Assembly (NCBI RefSeq): GCF_015057245.1
Contig: NZ_SVET01000001.1
Coordinates: 248,001 to 312,000 of the forward strand
Direction: 5' to 3'
From: Pseudobutyrivibrio ruminis
Lineage (GTDB): Bacteria; Bacillota; Clostridia; Lachnospirales; Lachnospiraceae
Length of the DNA stretch: 64,000 nt
The translations under genes and the position numbers were made by a program. Below the pieces are notes generated by a model. That model ran no database searches, had not been told where the DNA came from, and saw nothing but the letters and a program-made list of their open reading frames with translations. Below are positions 26,217 to 34,662 of this stretch, piece after piece (the first letter of the stretch is position 1; each line of letters begins with the position of its first letter).

Positions 26217-27275
26217 TTAATATGGATTAATCTTTTCAACCAACCTATGAATTAGAAAATTATCATGAACATAAAAATTATCTAAATCATCAAAATCAGA
26301 ATTAATATTAAAAATACTTATCCCCGCATCATACATTTGCTTAATAGTTTGACGTTTTAATGGATGTTCTGCTAAAGGATTAAGATAGCAAAACAAACCG
26401 TCGGTTAGCTTTTCTCGATAAAATTCATTTTCTTTATCATCACTTATACCATACATTCTTGATGACACTATATGTTTTGGAGTGATACCGTTTTTATCAT
26501 ATCTTAACTGAGAAAATATACAATTGGGATCATTACCAACAGCATCAACTTTTCCAATTGTTGCCAGTTGACTAAACAGCACTGCAGAGACTTCTTTATA
26601 TTTTGAGTCTCTAAAAAAACCTAATGGAATACTAGAATTATTGGCTTTAATCACCGAGTTAATCGATTGATAATTTTCTGAATGTCTATTGAACAGCTGC
26701 CCATATAAAACTGCTAAAATAGCCTCATTTCCAACACAAAAGCCATTAGGTTGTTCAAATGGTTCTATGGCAATTATATATGGTTTATCCTGCACCCATT
26801 CTTCTTTTCTATAGCTGTTAAGATACTTTTGATATTTTGAGTTAAATGAATTAGATAAGCGTAATACTTGTTTATATACCATCTCATCAATATCAAATTT
26901 CCCATTTAGCTTTGCTTCAACATCATATTCAGGAATATCACCGATTGCATTATTAGCTATTGTGCATTCAATTAAAAAGCTTTGATAAAGATTACTAACA
27001 ACATAATCCGGATGTTCATAGCTCATATTAAACTTACATCCCATTTTCTTTAGACATTGATAAATATATAATTCCCATAGTACTGGATTAAATTCAGTTT
27101 GGAATTCCTTAATAAATTTATCTTTTCCATCCCTATTGAGTATTTGCTCATCAATCCATGAATCAAGAACCTCTTTTATATATTTATCATTTTTTATCAA
27201 TTTATAATGCTGATGCTGCTTATCTTCAGGCACTAGGTCAACAAATAAGCTAATCAATTTATCCTTGTTATCCAT
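26217..27275 (-). CDS. Uncharacterised protein, possible PD-(D/E)XK-like nuclease
   Basis: 352 aa from the ATG at 27275 (GGAGG, five bases upstream); the frame to 27287 uses a GTG inside the ribosome site. ELYIYQCLKKMGCKF, then HPDYVV and FLIECTIAN (about residues 70-112), has the helix, PD and (D/E)xT-like layout of PD-(D/E)XK domains, but the Lys is replaced by Thr, so the call is an inference. It lies directly after the 3' end of a traG remnant behind the same promoter motif as the 370-aa gene. Probably ICE cargo. Confidence 0.65.
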   Translation of the reverse strand: MDNKDKLISLFVDLVPEDKQHQHYKLIKNDKYIKEVLDSWIDEQILNRDGKDKFIKEFQTEFNPVLWELYIYQCLKKMGCKFNMSYEHPDYVVSNLYQSFLIECTIANNAIGDIPEYDVEAKLNGKFDIDEMVYKQVLRLSNSFNSKYQKYLNSYRKEEWVQDKPYIIAIEPFEQPNGFCVGNEAILAVLYGQLFNRHSENYQSINSVIKANNSSIPLGFFRDSKYKEVSAVLFSQLATIGKVDAVGNDPNCIFSQLRYDKNGITPKHIVSSRMYGISDDKENEFYREKLTDGLFCYLNPLAEHPLKRQTIKQMYDAGISIFNINSDFDDLDNFYVHDNFLIHRLVEKINPY

Positions 27276-27300
27276 AAATACCTCCACAATTCATTATATT

Positions 27301-27317
27301 AGTATAACGTATTTACG
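27301..27317 (-). promoter_or_regulatory. -10 box with adjoining CGTAAATACG operator
   Basis: Minus-strand TATACT (27306-27301) is preceded, after one base, by CGTAAATACG (27317-27308), which is the same arrangement as at 9731-9715. It overlaps the end of the traG remnant and probably drives the 356-aa/181-aa pair. Confidence 0.5.
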
Positions 27318-27648
27318 AATCATTTCGAACGCTATTTAACATTTTTAATACAGTAAAAATTTTCCCTTTTTTAGCATATAAACCATGATTAACAAACTTC
27401 TTAATATCAAGTCTGTTTCTATAATCATATTCTCCTGTCTCCTTATAAAATGGATGCTGAGTAGCATCATATTTGTCCAACAAAAATGGTCTTACACCAC
27501 GAAGCTGAAGGAGATATTTATCACCATCAAGTACTGCCAGCTCATCCATAGTCATTATGTCTTTACCAGCCTTTTGATTGTTTGTAGATAATGATGAATT
27601 GTTATCTCTGCTTTCTCCAGTGTTGCCTATGATTGTGTCACATTTTTC
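27313..27648 (-). pseudogene. Second TraG/VirD4 C-terminal remnant
   Basis: The frame reads KCDTIIGN-TGESRDNNSS, then KAGKDIMTMDELAVLDG and LLQLRGVRPFLLDKYDATQ, matching the remnant at 9758-10330. Compared with that copy, 31 codons (from MDSQLFLGG to IDMYN) are missing in frame, and nothing of the N-terminal two thirds is present. This is conjugative-element debris of the same family. Confidence 0.82.
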
Positions 27649-27689
27649 TATTCAATATCTTCCTGCATTAGCTTTCACTCCCTTCTAAC

Positions 27690-27720
27690 AAAAAAACAGT
27701 TATCCATTACCGAATAACTG
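27690..27720 (-). terminator. Terminator of the AbiE operon
   Basis: CAGTTAT/ATAACTG stem (27697-27703/27714-27720) followed on the minus strand by TTTTTTTG, just after the toxin stop. Confidence 0.8.
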
Positions 27721-27728
27721 TCCTCTGT

Positions 27729-28574
27729 CTACATGTTTGTTTTTAATGAAATCTCTTCAACTGTAGTAATTGTTGAATCAAAATCAACTGCGCTAGCATA
27801 CTTGTTAGCTTTTTGATAATTGAACCATAATAATCTTAATGGTTCATCTACTCTCATATCGTCACATATTTCTCTCCAGTCCTTAAGTTCGCTTTCAGAG
27901 CCTCGCTTTCGAGCTGTTCTATGAATACCTTCCTCTAAAACTTTAAAATCAATTTTATATGCATACATATGATAAAACATATGCAAATCATAAAAGTCTC
28001 TGGCTCTTGTAGTACCAATATTTCTTCGAATAATTGTCTCATATTTTTCTGCTAAAATTGTTTCGCAGTTATAAGCTACAACCTCAATCACATCATCATC
28101 CAAAATAGTCTTATATTCATAATTAATGGCTCTTGGTGTAATTTCATCACCTGTGGTGATATCAATTTTCATTTTGTTAGCTATCTTACCATAATAGGCT
28201 GTAAAATAAGCTCTGAAGTTATTGTAATCATCGTCTTCGCGAATTGGTTCTAACTTTTCAAACTCAAATTTTATGCCATCTCCAACATCAATTAATAATA
28301 TTTCCTTAATAATATTACTAATTTCATCTTCATCCATATTAATTCCATTAACAGTGGTATCCATATCCATAGTTGTTCGCTCCATTATTCCCATCATTGA
28401 TGATATAAGCATTCCACCTTTTAGAATGAAATTTCTTGAATATTTAGAATTAGACATTCTATCTAACACTCTCTCTAAAAGAAACATCTGTAACACTTCT
28501 TGTGGTTGTAAACCTCGCTGAGCTGCAAAATGCCTAATTTGACCTTTTAACTGATCAGGTGTACGTTCTTTCAT
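27729..28574 (-). CDS. abiEii: AbiEii-type nucleotidyltransferase toxin
   Basis: 281 aa. FILKGGMLISSMMGIMERTTMDMDTTV carries the GG(M)...D.D nucleotidyltransferase pattern of the AbiEii/AbiGii family, and a conserved K/D region (CETILAEKYETIIRR, TRARDFYDLHMF) follows. In known AbiE systems (type IV toxin-antitoxin) this enzyme modifies tRNA and stops growth during phage infection. It overlaps the antitoxin gene by one base, as usual. Confidence 0.88.
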   Translation of the reverse strand: MKERTPDQLKGQIRHFAAQRGLQPQEVLQMFLLERVLDRMSNSKYSRNFILKGGMLISSMMGIMERTTMDMDTTVNGINMDEDEISNIIKEILLIDVGDGIKFEFEKLEPIREDDDYNNFRAYFTAYYGKIANKMKIDITTGDEITPRAINYEYKTILDDDVIEVVAYNCETILAEKYETIIRRNIGTTRARDFYDLHMFYHMYAYKIDFKVLEEGIHRTARKRGSESELKDWREICDDMRVDEPLRLLWFNYQKANKYASAVDFDSTITTVEEISLKTNM

Positions 28575-29170
28575 TACAAAACCTCCATGTATGTCCTGAC
28601 CTTTGATTCAATATTAAATTGTCTAGCATACTTAACTATCTTTCTAGGATTGCACTTGGCTGAAAAATATTCCTTCATTGCCTGTGTATATATCTGAATA
28701 TCAACAGATTTTTTATCACGAATTAAGTCGCAGATACAACGTTCCAAATCATATATCTTTACTTCGTATCCTTGTGGGGTTACAGCATCAACGATGCCTA
28801 AATCCCACAACTCCTTTTTGCAATAATGAAACCTCGTATTTTCATAATCCTTTTTTATACGAGAAACATTATCCCCCTGAGGAACTGTGATATCTAATTC
28901 GTGAGGAACTCGATCTGATAGACCATGTAAAAATAAAGCTGTTCCATGTGAATAAATAAGTTTAGGAGAGCGATTCTGTATCGTACGATACTCATCTGGT
29001 TGATTGTCAGCTATCACATACTTACCATGAGATTCTTTTACAATCATTCCACTTATCAAACCTTGGTATAAAGCAAGTCTTGAAACTCCCTTATCAGTCA
29101 ATTGTTTTGCAGAAGCAATACCGTCATTTGACTCTATAATCATTTTTAGCGATTCAATTGAATATTCCAT
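28574..29170 (-). CDS. abiEi: AbiEi-type antitoxin / autoregulator
   Basis: 198 aa from the ATG at 29170 (AAAGGCGG upstream); GTG 29179 and ATG 29176 are in frame alternatives. The N-terminal winged helix (ASAKQLTDKGVSRLALYQGL) and the SPKLIYSHGTALFLHGLSDR segment define the AbiEi family. In known systems it represses the operon and neutralises the toxin. Two inverted-repeat pairs upstream fit this. Confidence 0.87.
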   Translation of the reverse strand: MEYSIESLKMIIESNDGIASAKQLTDKGVSRLALYQGLISGMIVKESHGKYVIADNQPDEYRTIQNRSPKLIYSHGTALFLHGLSDRVPHELDITVPQGDNVSRIKKDYENTRFHYCKKELWDLGIVDAVTPQGYEVKIYDLERCICDLIRDKKSVDIQIYTQAMKEYFSAKCNPRKIVKYARQFNIESKVRTYMEVL

Positions 29171-29189
29171 AAACATCACCGCCTTTCAT

Positions 29190-29269
29190 ATCGTTCTTTT
29201 ATTCTAACATATTAAAGAACGATTGTATATACATAACGTTCTTTACTCTTCTAAAATTAAAGAACGTTA
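29190..29269. promoter_or_regulatory. Two inverted repeats, likely AbiEi operators
   Basis: Pair one: ATCGTTCTTT (29190-29199) with AAAGAACGAT (29214-29223). Pair two: TAACGTTCTTTA (29234-29245) with TAAAGAACGTTA (29258-29269). All four arms share CGTTCTTT. Published AbiEi proteins bind two inverted repeats upstream of abiE. Confidence 0.75.
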
Positions 29270-29334
29270 TATTAATGATATTTTTACTCCAAAAATGGGT
29301 TAAAAAAATAAGAGCAATTACTCAATTGAATAAC

Positions 29335-29530
29335 TTATCACACCTCAACGAAAGTTAGCGGGCTGACAGACTTACTGCGATAAAAAAATGAAGGTTTTCA
29401 CTAGATTTTATCACATGAAGTCTCAGCAGCCCCTTATCTTCGTTCACTTGTGATAAATCCTAAGTCATATCAGCCAAAATTTATCACAGCCCAACGAAAG
29501 TTAGCGGGCTGACAGGCTTCTTGTGATAAA
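29335..29530. repeat. Palindrome array 1: three 50-bp units, 73-bp period
   Basis: Units at 29335-29384, 29408-29457 and 29481-29530 begin TTATCACA and end TGTGATAAA (one variant, GCGATAAA) and are separated by 23-bp spacers, giving an exact 73-bp period. The middle unit is inverted relative to its neighbours. Units contain AACGAAAGTT, a GNRA-loop hairpin, inside a GCCC/GGGC stem. The layout resembles BIME arrays of alternating REP sequences. It abuts the duplicated metA terminator. Confidence 0.85.
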
Positions 29531-29532
29531 AC

Positions 29533-29640
29533 AAAAGTGCCAAGACCAAAAGGCCGCAGCACTTAAATCAACGCCATCTCTATTTCTCACTAATCTTATT
29601 CCACTCATATGGTGTGTTCTGGTGCACGTAGTAACAATAG
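29533..29640 (-). pseudogene. metA 3'-end remnant 1 with its terminator
   Basis: 29580-29640 on the minus strand translates to YYVHQNTPYEWNKISEK-stop, nearly the end of the intact MetA (YYVYQNTPYEWNKISEK). The metA terminator hairpin is also copied (29533-29567, one pair weakened). The homology with 37921-38030 is about 85% by eye. Only about 20 codons are present. It now lies beyond the YhcG gene and may supply its terminator. Confidence 0.85.
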
Positions 29641-29686
29641 CATACTTTTTTCAAAGCCTCTCCTCCAGCGGGCTAGAAGGGCTTTT

Positions 29687-30799
29687 TCAAAACCGTGCTC
29701 CATTGCGCTCCATTTCTTCATCCTTCTTTTGTAAATAATAGAATTCCTTCTGAGTTTCAATCTCAGCTCGTAATTCTTCTTCTGTTGGTAAATATAATTT
29801 ATATTTTGATGCAAACAGCTGCTCATTTTCATGAAGCACAGAATACTTTGCAATATCCTCGTCTGTTTCTGAACATAATACAATTCCCAATGTTGGATTA
29901 TCATCTTGAGATTTCTTTAATTCATCATACATGCGAATATACATATCCATCTGCCCAACATCCTGATGAGTAATCTTTGTTGTTTTTAAATCAATTAACA
30001 CAAAACACTTTAGAATATAATTATAGAAAACAAGATCTATATAATAATCTTCCTTCTCTGTATGAATATGTTGCTGCCTTGCAACAAAAGCATATCCCCT
30101 TCCAAGTTCCATAAGAAATTTCTGTAAGTTATCAATAATACATTGTTCTAAATCAGACTCATAATAAGAGGTGTTTTCTTGCATACCAAGAAACTCTGCG
30201 ATAACAGGATTCTTTATAAATTCAAGCTTTTTTTGGTATTTAGACGTTAACTCTTTCATCTCGTTTTCTACACCAATTTTATCCTGTGTTTTAAGAATTC
30301 TATAATAATACTGTGAATATATATTCCTTTGAAGAGTTTTCACGCTCCAGACTTGGTTATAAGCCTCCTTCTCATACCATAATCGTGCTTCATCATCTTC
30401 AACTTGCAATAAAGTTCTGTAATGCGTCCATGAAAGCAATTCAGTTTGTGTACTCAGCAAGTACACATTTTCATCAGCACCAAATTGTGTACCCTGCGAG
30501 TACACAATTTGAGGAAACTTGCGATAAAAACTTATATATTGATAGATAGCTCGTCGTGTAAAACCTTTTCCATATTTTTCCGTGAGAATTTTAGCTAAGC
30601 TATCAACCAATTCTGTACCATATTCAGCTCTTGAACTCCCCTTTAATTCTTCCTCAGCAATTCTTTTACCAATATACCAATTTCTAATAACAAGAATTGC
30701 ATTAACTGATTTGTATGCATAACTTTGTGAACTGTCAATTATAGTGCAAACATCTTCCAAATAATCGTCTGTATTAACATATTTGATTATATTATTCAT
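29687..30799 (-). CDS. YhcG/DUF1016 PD-(D/E)XK nuclease
   Basis: 370 aa from the ATG at 30799. The N-terminal DUF1016 helical domain includes ILVIRNWYIGKRIAEEEL and SWTHYRTLLQVED; the C-terminal PD-(D/E)XK domain has DYYIDLVFYN then CFVLIDLKTTKITHQDVGQM, the D...(D)xK catalytic pattern. The family is common in defence loci and probably cuts nucleic acid. It overlaps the HTH gene by 8 bp, and arrays of 50-bp palindromes flank the pair. Confidence 0.9.
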   Translation of the reverse strand: MNNIIKYVNTDDYLEDVCTIIDSSQSYAYKSVNAILVIRNWYIGKRIAEEELKGSSRAEYGTELVDSLAKILTEKYGKGFTRRAIYQYISFYRKFPQIVYSQGTQFGADENVYLLSTQTELLSWTHYRTLLQVEDDEARLWYEKEAYNQVWSVKTLQRNIYSQYYYRILKTQDKIGVENEMKELTSKYQKKLEFIKNPVIAEFLGMQENTSYYESDLEQCIIDNLQKFLMELGRGYAFVARQQHIHTEKEDYYIDLVFYNYILKCFVLIDLKTTKITHQDVGQMDMYIRMYDELKKSQDDNPTLGIVLCSETDEDIAKYSVLHENEQLFASKYKLYLPTEEELRAEIETQKEFYYLQKKDEEMERNGARF

Positions 30800-31028
30800 A
30801 GCCATCCACCTCTCTTCTACTATCTAAATCTTTCTCACCCAATTTTGCCTGCATCTCTACATAATATGCTAGCAATCGAAGAACATATGGAGGAGCATTT
30901 CTGTGGCCCAATTCCCACTCTGTCATCGTTCTGTAAGGAATTTCAAATTTTTCACAAAACTCCTTACGATTTAATCCTGTAGATTCTCTTAATTCTTTTA
31001 TTTTTTCGCTAAATACATTATCTTCCAT
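30792..31028 (-). CDS. Small XRE-type HTH regulator
   Basis: 78 aa. IKELRESTGLNRKEFCEKF and IPYRTMTEWELGHR form the lambda-repressor-type HTH. The gene starts the HTH-yhcG pair and ends inside the yhcG start. A perfect palindrome with the half-site TTTACTCA lies at its promoter, so it probably represses itself and the nuclease. Confidence 0.85.
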   Translation of the reverse strand: MEDNVFSEKIKELRESTGLNRKEFCEKFEIPYRTMTEWELGHRNAPPYVLRLLAYYVEMQAKLGEKDLDSRREVDGYE

Positions 31029-31049
31029 GCATTATGTCTTCCTTTTCAT

Positions 31050-31102
31050 TTTACTCACTGAGTAAATAATATCATTATATATGAATATACACAATGAGTA
31101 AA
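31050..31102 (-). promoter_or_regulatory. Promoter and palindromic operator of HTH-yhcG
   Basis: TTTACTCA-C-TGAGTAAA (31050-31066) is a perfect palindrome; a third half-site TGAGTAAA lies at 31095-31102. On the minus strand TTGTGT and TATTAT with 17 bases between them sit between these sites, so a regulator bound there would block transcription. Confidence 0.6.
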
Positions 31103-31172
31103 AAAAACTTCTATGGTTGACCACAGAAGTTTCCTTTTTATTTCTCACTAATCTTATTCCACTAATAAGCTC
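31102..31172 (-). pseudogene. metA 3'-end remnant 2 with a terminator
   Basis: TATTTCTCACTAATCTTATT and the next five bases (31140-31164) are identical to the metA stop region at 37969-37993. A 12-bp hairpin (AACTTCTGTGGT/ACCATAGAAGTT) with TTTTTTT on the minus strand follows it (31102-31136), again placing a terminator just past the metA stop. About nine codons remain. Confidence 0.7.
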
Positions 31173-31197
31173 AATCCAAATCCCCACAGCAAAGTAA

Positions 31198-31466
31198 TTA
31201 TCACAACCCAACGAAAGTTAGCGGGCTGACAGACTTGCTGTGATAAAAAAATGAAGATTTTCACTAGATTTTATCACATGAAGTCTCGGAAGCCGCATGC
31301 TGTCGTTGGTTTGTGATAAAAATATGAGGATTTCGGCTGATTTTTATCACAAGAAGTCTCAGCAGCCCCTTATCTTCGTTCACTTGTGATAAATCCTAAG
31401 TCATATCAGCCAAAATTTATCACAGCCCAACGAAAGTTAGCGAGCTGACAGGCTTCTTGTGATAAA
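31198..31466. repeat. Palindrome array 2: four 50-bp units, 73-bp period
   Basis: Units at 31198-31247, 31271-31320, 31344-31393 and 31417-31466, each bounded by TTATCACA and TGTGATAAA, with 23-bp spacers. The outer units are in one orientation and the inner two in the other. Units 1, 3 and 4 and their spacers correspond to the three units of array 1, so the arrays are copies, with unit 2 lost or gained. It begins 26 bp past metA remnant 2. Confidence 0.85.
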
Positions 31467-31509
31467 ACAAATAATAAATGTTGGAATAGCCATATATGTT
31501 GTTTGGAAT

Positions 31510-32040
31510 TTATATTACTGTCGTCTCACCTCGAAATATTACCGATACATGCGTAATTTTGTTGTCAGGATCAGGGTATTCCTTCTCAAAATGCATACCT
31601 ATCGATTCCGCTGTCTTATAGGAACCGACATTTGTATATTTGCAATATGAATAGAGCGCTGGATAATCTGTGTTAGCAAATGCCCAGTCTCGTACTGCAA
31701 TAGCCGCTTCCTTAGCATAACCTTTATGCTGATAATCTGCTCGAATGTGATAACCAATCTCAGGGAGAATCTCTCCCTCAATGTTTTGAAGTGTTAGTCC
31801 ACAGTCACCTATCATCTCTCCTGTATCTTTCAAACATACCGCCCATAGCCCAAAACCATTTTCTTGATATCGGTTCATATTTCTTTCAATCCAGCTTTTT
31901 ACTCTCTCTTCATCAAAATCATAGGGATAATGCTGCATGATTTCCCTATCAGCAAGAACTTTGTATAATGCATCAAAATCATCCATATTCATTTCACGAA
32001 GGAATAATCTATCTGTTTCCAATATAATTTTATGTTCCAT
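31510..32040 (-). CDS. GNAT acetyltransferase (RimJ/RimL type)
   Basis: 176 aa. ETDRLFLREMNMDDFDALY is the usual RimJ/L N-terminus and IGYHIRADYQHKGYAKEAA the acetyl-CoA-binding segment (Q/RxxGxG/A variant). Such enzymes acetylate protein N-termini or small amines; the substrate is not known. It ends the ABC exporter transcript, 2 bp after its ATPase gene. Confidence 0.85.
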   Translation of the reverse strand: MEHKIILETDRLFLREMNMDDFDALYKVLADREIMQHYPYDFDEERVKSWIERNMNRYQENGFGLWAVCLKDTGEMIGDCGLTLQNIEGEILPEIGYHIRADYQHKGYAKEAAIAVRDWAFANTDYPALYSYCKYTNVGSYKTAESIGMHFEKEYPDPDNKITHVSVIFRGETTVI

Positions 32041-32042
32041 TT

Positions 32043-33008
32043 CTACGCCCCGTAAACAATCTTGATAATATCATCAATTCCCGTTTCCTCAATTGAAACG
32101 TCCTTTATCGTTTTTTCCTTTGAAAGATCAGCAATGATTTCCGCTGCGGTAACATCATTTTTCATGAAGCGATATTTAGCAACATTACCATCTTGCGATA
32201 TCAATTTACAGCGGGTATGCTCCGGCGCAGCCTCATCATAGTACTCCACAACAAGCGTCTTGTAAGGAGCTATTCTATCAACAATTTCCGACAAATTACC
32301 ATCCTCCATCAGCACTCCGCTATTGATTACTATAAGTCGTTCACATAGTTCCTGAATGTCACCTAGATCATGGGTGGTTAGAATAACTGTTGTGTGTCTC
32401 ACTTTGTTAATCTCTTTAATGAATTTTCTCAAAGCATATTTTGCCGAAACATCCAATCCAATGGTAGGCTCATCAAGGAATAAAACCTTAGGTGAATGAA
32501 TCATAGACGCAACTAAATCGCCTTTCACTCTCTGGCCCAAAGACATCTGTCTAACAGGCTTATCTAAAAGCTCCTTTATGCCAAGAATCTGGTCTAGCTC
32601 ATCAAGAGTTTTATCATATTCCTTCTGGTTAATTTGATAAATATGCTTCAAAAGCTCAAAGCTTTCTCCAAGACGAAGGTCCCAATTCAACTGAGACCTC
32701 TGTCCAAAGACAACGCCTATATCCTTTACCACTTCTTTCCTGTGCTTGGAAATATTACGGCCGTCAATCAACACCTGTCCCTGCGTTGGCGTAAGGATTC
32801 CGGACATCATCTTTATTGTGGTACTTTTTCCCGCGCCATTAGGACCTATAAATCCTACGATCTCACCTGTATCAATATGAAATGACAAATCCTTTACTGC
32901 ATGGATTATCTTATGATTAGGCTTAACCAGCCCCTTCATTGCCCCCTTAAGGCCAGGCTCTTTACTTTTTAGCACATAATCTTTACAAAGATTTTCTACA
33001 TCTATCAT
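32043..33008 (-). CDS. ABC-2 type exporter ATPase
   Basis: 321 aa from MIDVENLCKDY at 33008, one base past the permease stop; the frame to 33065 lies within the permease gene. Walker A GPNGAGKST, Q-loop VFGQRSQ, signature MSLGQRVKGDL, Walker B VLFLDEPTIGLD and H-loop TTHDLGD. The VFGQRSQLNWDL segment is characteristic of the COG4586 exporter ATPases. It pairs with the two membrane proteins encoded upstream. Confidence 0.9.
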   Translation of the reverse strand: MIDVENLCKDYVLKSKEPGLKGAMKGLVKPNHKIIHAVKDLSFHIDTGEIVGFIGPNGAGKSTTIKMMSGILTPTQGQVLIDGRNISKHRKEVVKDIGVVFGQRSQLNWDLRLGESFELLKHIYQINQKEYDKTLDELDQILGIKELLDKPVRQMSLGQRVKGDLVASMIHSPKVLFLDEPTIGLDVSAKYALRKFIKEINKVRHTTVILTTHDLGDIQELCERLIVINSGVLMEDGNLSEIVDRIAPYKTLVVEYYDEAAPEHTRCKLISQDGNVAKYRFMKNDVTAAEIIADLSKEKTIKDVSIEETGIDDIIKIVYGA

Positions 33009-33009
33009 T

Positions 33010-33831
33010 TTAATTACCTGCACTTTCGTATTTACGTAGTCCAAAATTAAAATATGCTCCAGCAATCAGCATCACAATAAAACCAACTGCCAATGTTACA
33101 AATGGAATAACTAATCCACTGAATTTTGCCTCCACTCCAAGCAATGATGACACCGGATAAAAACTTACCCAGCCGATTGGAATAAGATACGTCAGGATAA
33201 ACTGCATGCTCTCTGGGTACATGGAAAGTGGATACATCGTAGTCTTATCCATGATTTCCTGAGTATACTGGCCGAAATCTACGGCACTTCTTGTGTAAAA
33301 GCTAGTGCTTCCAAGCAGGATATATATGCCTCCTCTAATAAATGTGGCGCCAACCAGCATGATAATTACTTGAATTACAAACAGTGGACTGACTACTACA
33401 TGGCACTTCGCGCATCCATATATAAAAACTAAAATTCCAGGAATTAAATCGGTTATACCAAAGATGTTAATGTTGGTAAAAAAGAACTGATACAAAACCC
33501 CGAGTGGTCTCGTCAGATATCGATCAAATTCCCCCTCAATAACAAAATACCCCATGAACCATCCCTGCACAAAAAAGATCATTGAAAGTGCATGAGAAAT
33601 GACTGATAGTCCATATAAAAACGCCAACTGGCCGTATGTCCATCCATTAATTTGTCCAAAGGATTCAACCACAAATTTTATAATGGCAAATCCCATGATA
33701 AACTGAAGTGGATTTGAAATCAGCCACCCCGCAATGTTGGATGGATACTCTATGATGGTCATGAATGCCATTTTTATTACATGAACCGTCACATCTAGAT
33801 AATGCCACAACTCTTTAAAAAATCTCAACAC
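33010..33831 (-). CDS. ABC-2 type exporter membrane subunit (COG3694-like)
   Basis: 273 aa with six membrane segments. EGEFDRYLTRPLGVLYQFF is the conserved cytoplasmic loop (FD..L.RP) of DUF990-like ABC-2 permeases. It partners the other permease, 1 bp upstream. The exported compound is unknown. Confidence 0.87.
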   Translation of the reverse strand: MLRFFKELWHYLDVTVHVIKMAFMTIIEYPSNIAGWLISNPLQFIMGFAIIKFVVESFGQINGWTYGQLAFLYGLSVISHALSMIFFVQGWFMGYFVIEGEFDRYLTRPLGVLYQFFFTNINIFGITDLIPGILVFIYGCAKCHVVVSPLFVIQVIIMLVGATFIRGGIYILLGSTSFYTRSAVDFGQYTQEIMDKTTMYPLSMYPESMQFILTYLIPIGWVSFYPVSSLLGVEAKFSGLVIPFVTLAVGFIVMLIAGAYFNFGLRKYESAGN

Positions 33832-33832
33832 T

Positions 33833-34627
33833 CTATCCCCCTTGAACCATTACCTTTCTTATCACCTTGTTTTGCACAAGAAAGAAAACGACTGAAAGAA
33901 CCACGAGCCAGATAAACTGAATTCGCATTTGCGATAAATATTCTACACTGCTGCCTTTGCCAATATAAATGCTAAGTGGCAACTGGTATATATAAATAAA
34001 TGGAAGTCCTTCTAAAACCCTTTGCACTCCCACCGGGAAAAACCAAATTGGAATAATGCTTCCTGAAAGCAGCCTTAACATATGTTTCTTCACCTGAATA
34101 AGCGCATCAATATTTACAGCGATAAAAGCAATCATTCCAAACAACGCTGCCACCAACCAGTTAATCAGAAACGATTCGATAACAGAAATAACAAATAGTG
34201 GAATATCCTTTGGATTCGCCATCGCCGGAAGCTTAATCATAAGTGAGCCAATAATAAAAATTGGAAGCATATTTTGAAAAACTAGCGCGATGATATTTCC
34301 AATGTCTTCAGCAAAATAAACACCAAAAACATTTATCGGCTTAATCAAGTCCGTAGCAACCGTGCCTTTTTCAACACTATTTTGAATTCTTCTCTCAACA
34401 TTCGTAATAAAAAGCACCGACAAAATCGAAGACATAATGACATAGGTAAGCATACTATCAACATCCACATCTCCAACCATAGTCTGCCCCTTGTATAGTG
34501 CGCGCCAAAAGTAAGCCGAGGTAATCATGATTATGGTCTGCATAATAATATTGCCATAAACATTAAACTCGTATGCCATGCTTCTAATTATTTGAGTTTT
34601 GATTACGTATAAATACTTTGTCAGCAA
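33833..34627 (-). CDS. ABC-2 type exporter membrane subunit (COG4587-like)
   Basis: 264 aa with six membrane segments; VEKGTVATDLIKPINVFGVY is the loop that corresponds to the L.RP motif of its partner. It is first in the three-gene exporter unit. Confidence 0.87.
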   Translation of the reverse strand: MLTKYLYVIKTQIIRSMAYEFNVYGNIIMQTIIMITSAYFWRALYKGQTMVGDVDVDSMLTYVIMSSILSVLFITNVERRIQNSVEKGTVATDLIKPINVFGVYFAEDIGNIIALVFQNMLPIFIIGSLMIKLPAMANPKDIPLFVISVIESFLINWLVAALFGMIAFIAVNIDALIQVKKHMLRLLSGSIIPIWFFPVGVQRVLEGLPFIYIYQLPLSIYIGKGSSVEYLSQMRIQFIWLVVLSVVFFLVQNKVIRKVMVQGG

Positions 34628-34662
34628 AATAATCCCCCATATATCGGAAAATCAAAGATATT

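Noticed and set aside
29335..31466. CRISPR array
   Set aside because: Repeat length (50 bp) and spacing (23 bp) are regular, but the units alternate in orientation, the spacers resemble each other, and no cas gene is present. BIME-like arrays fit better.
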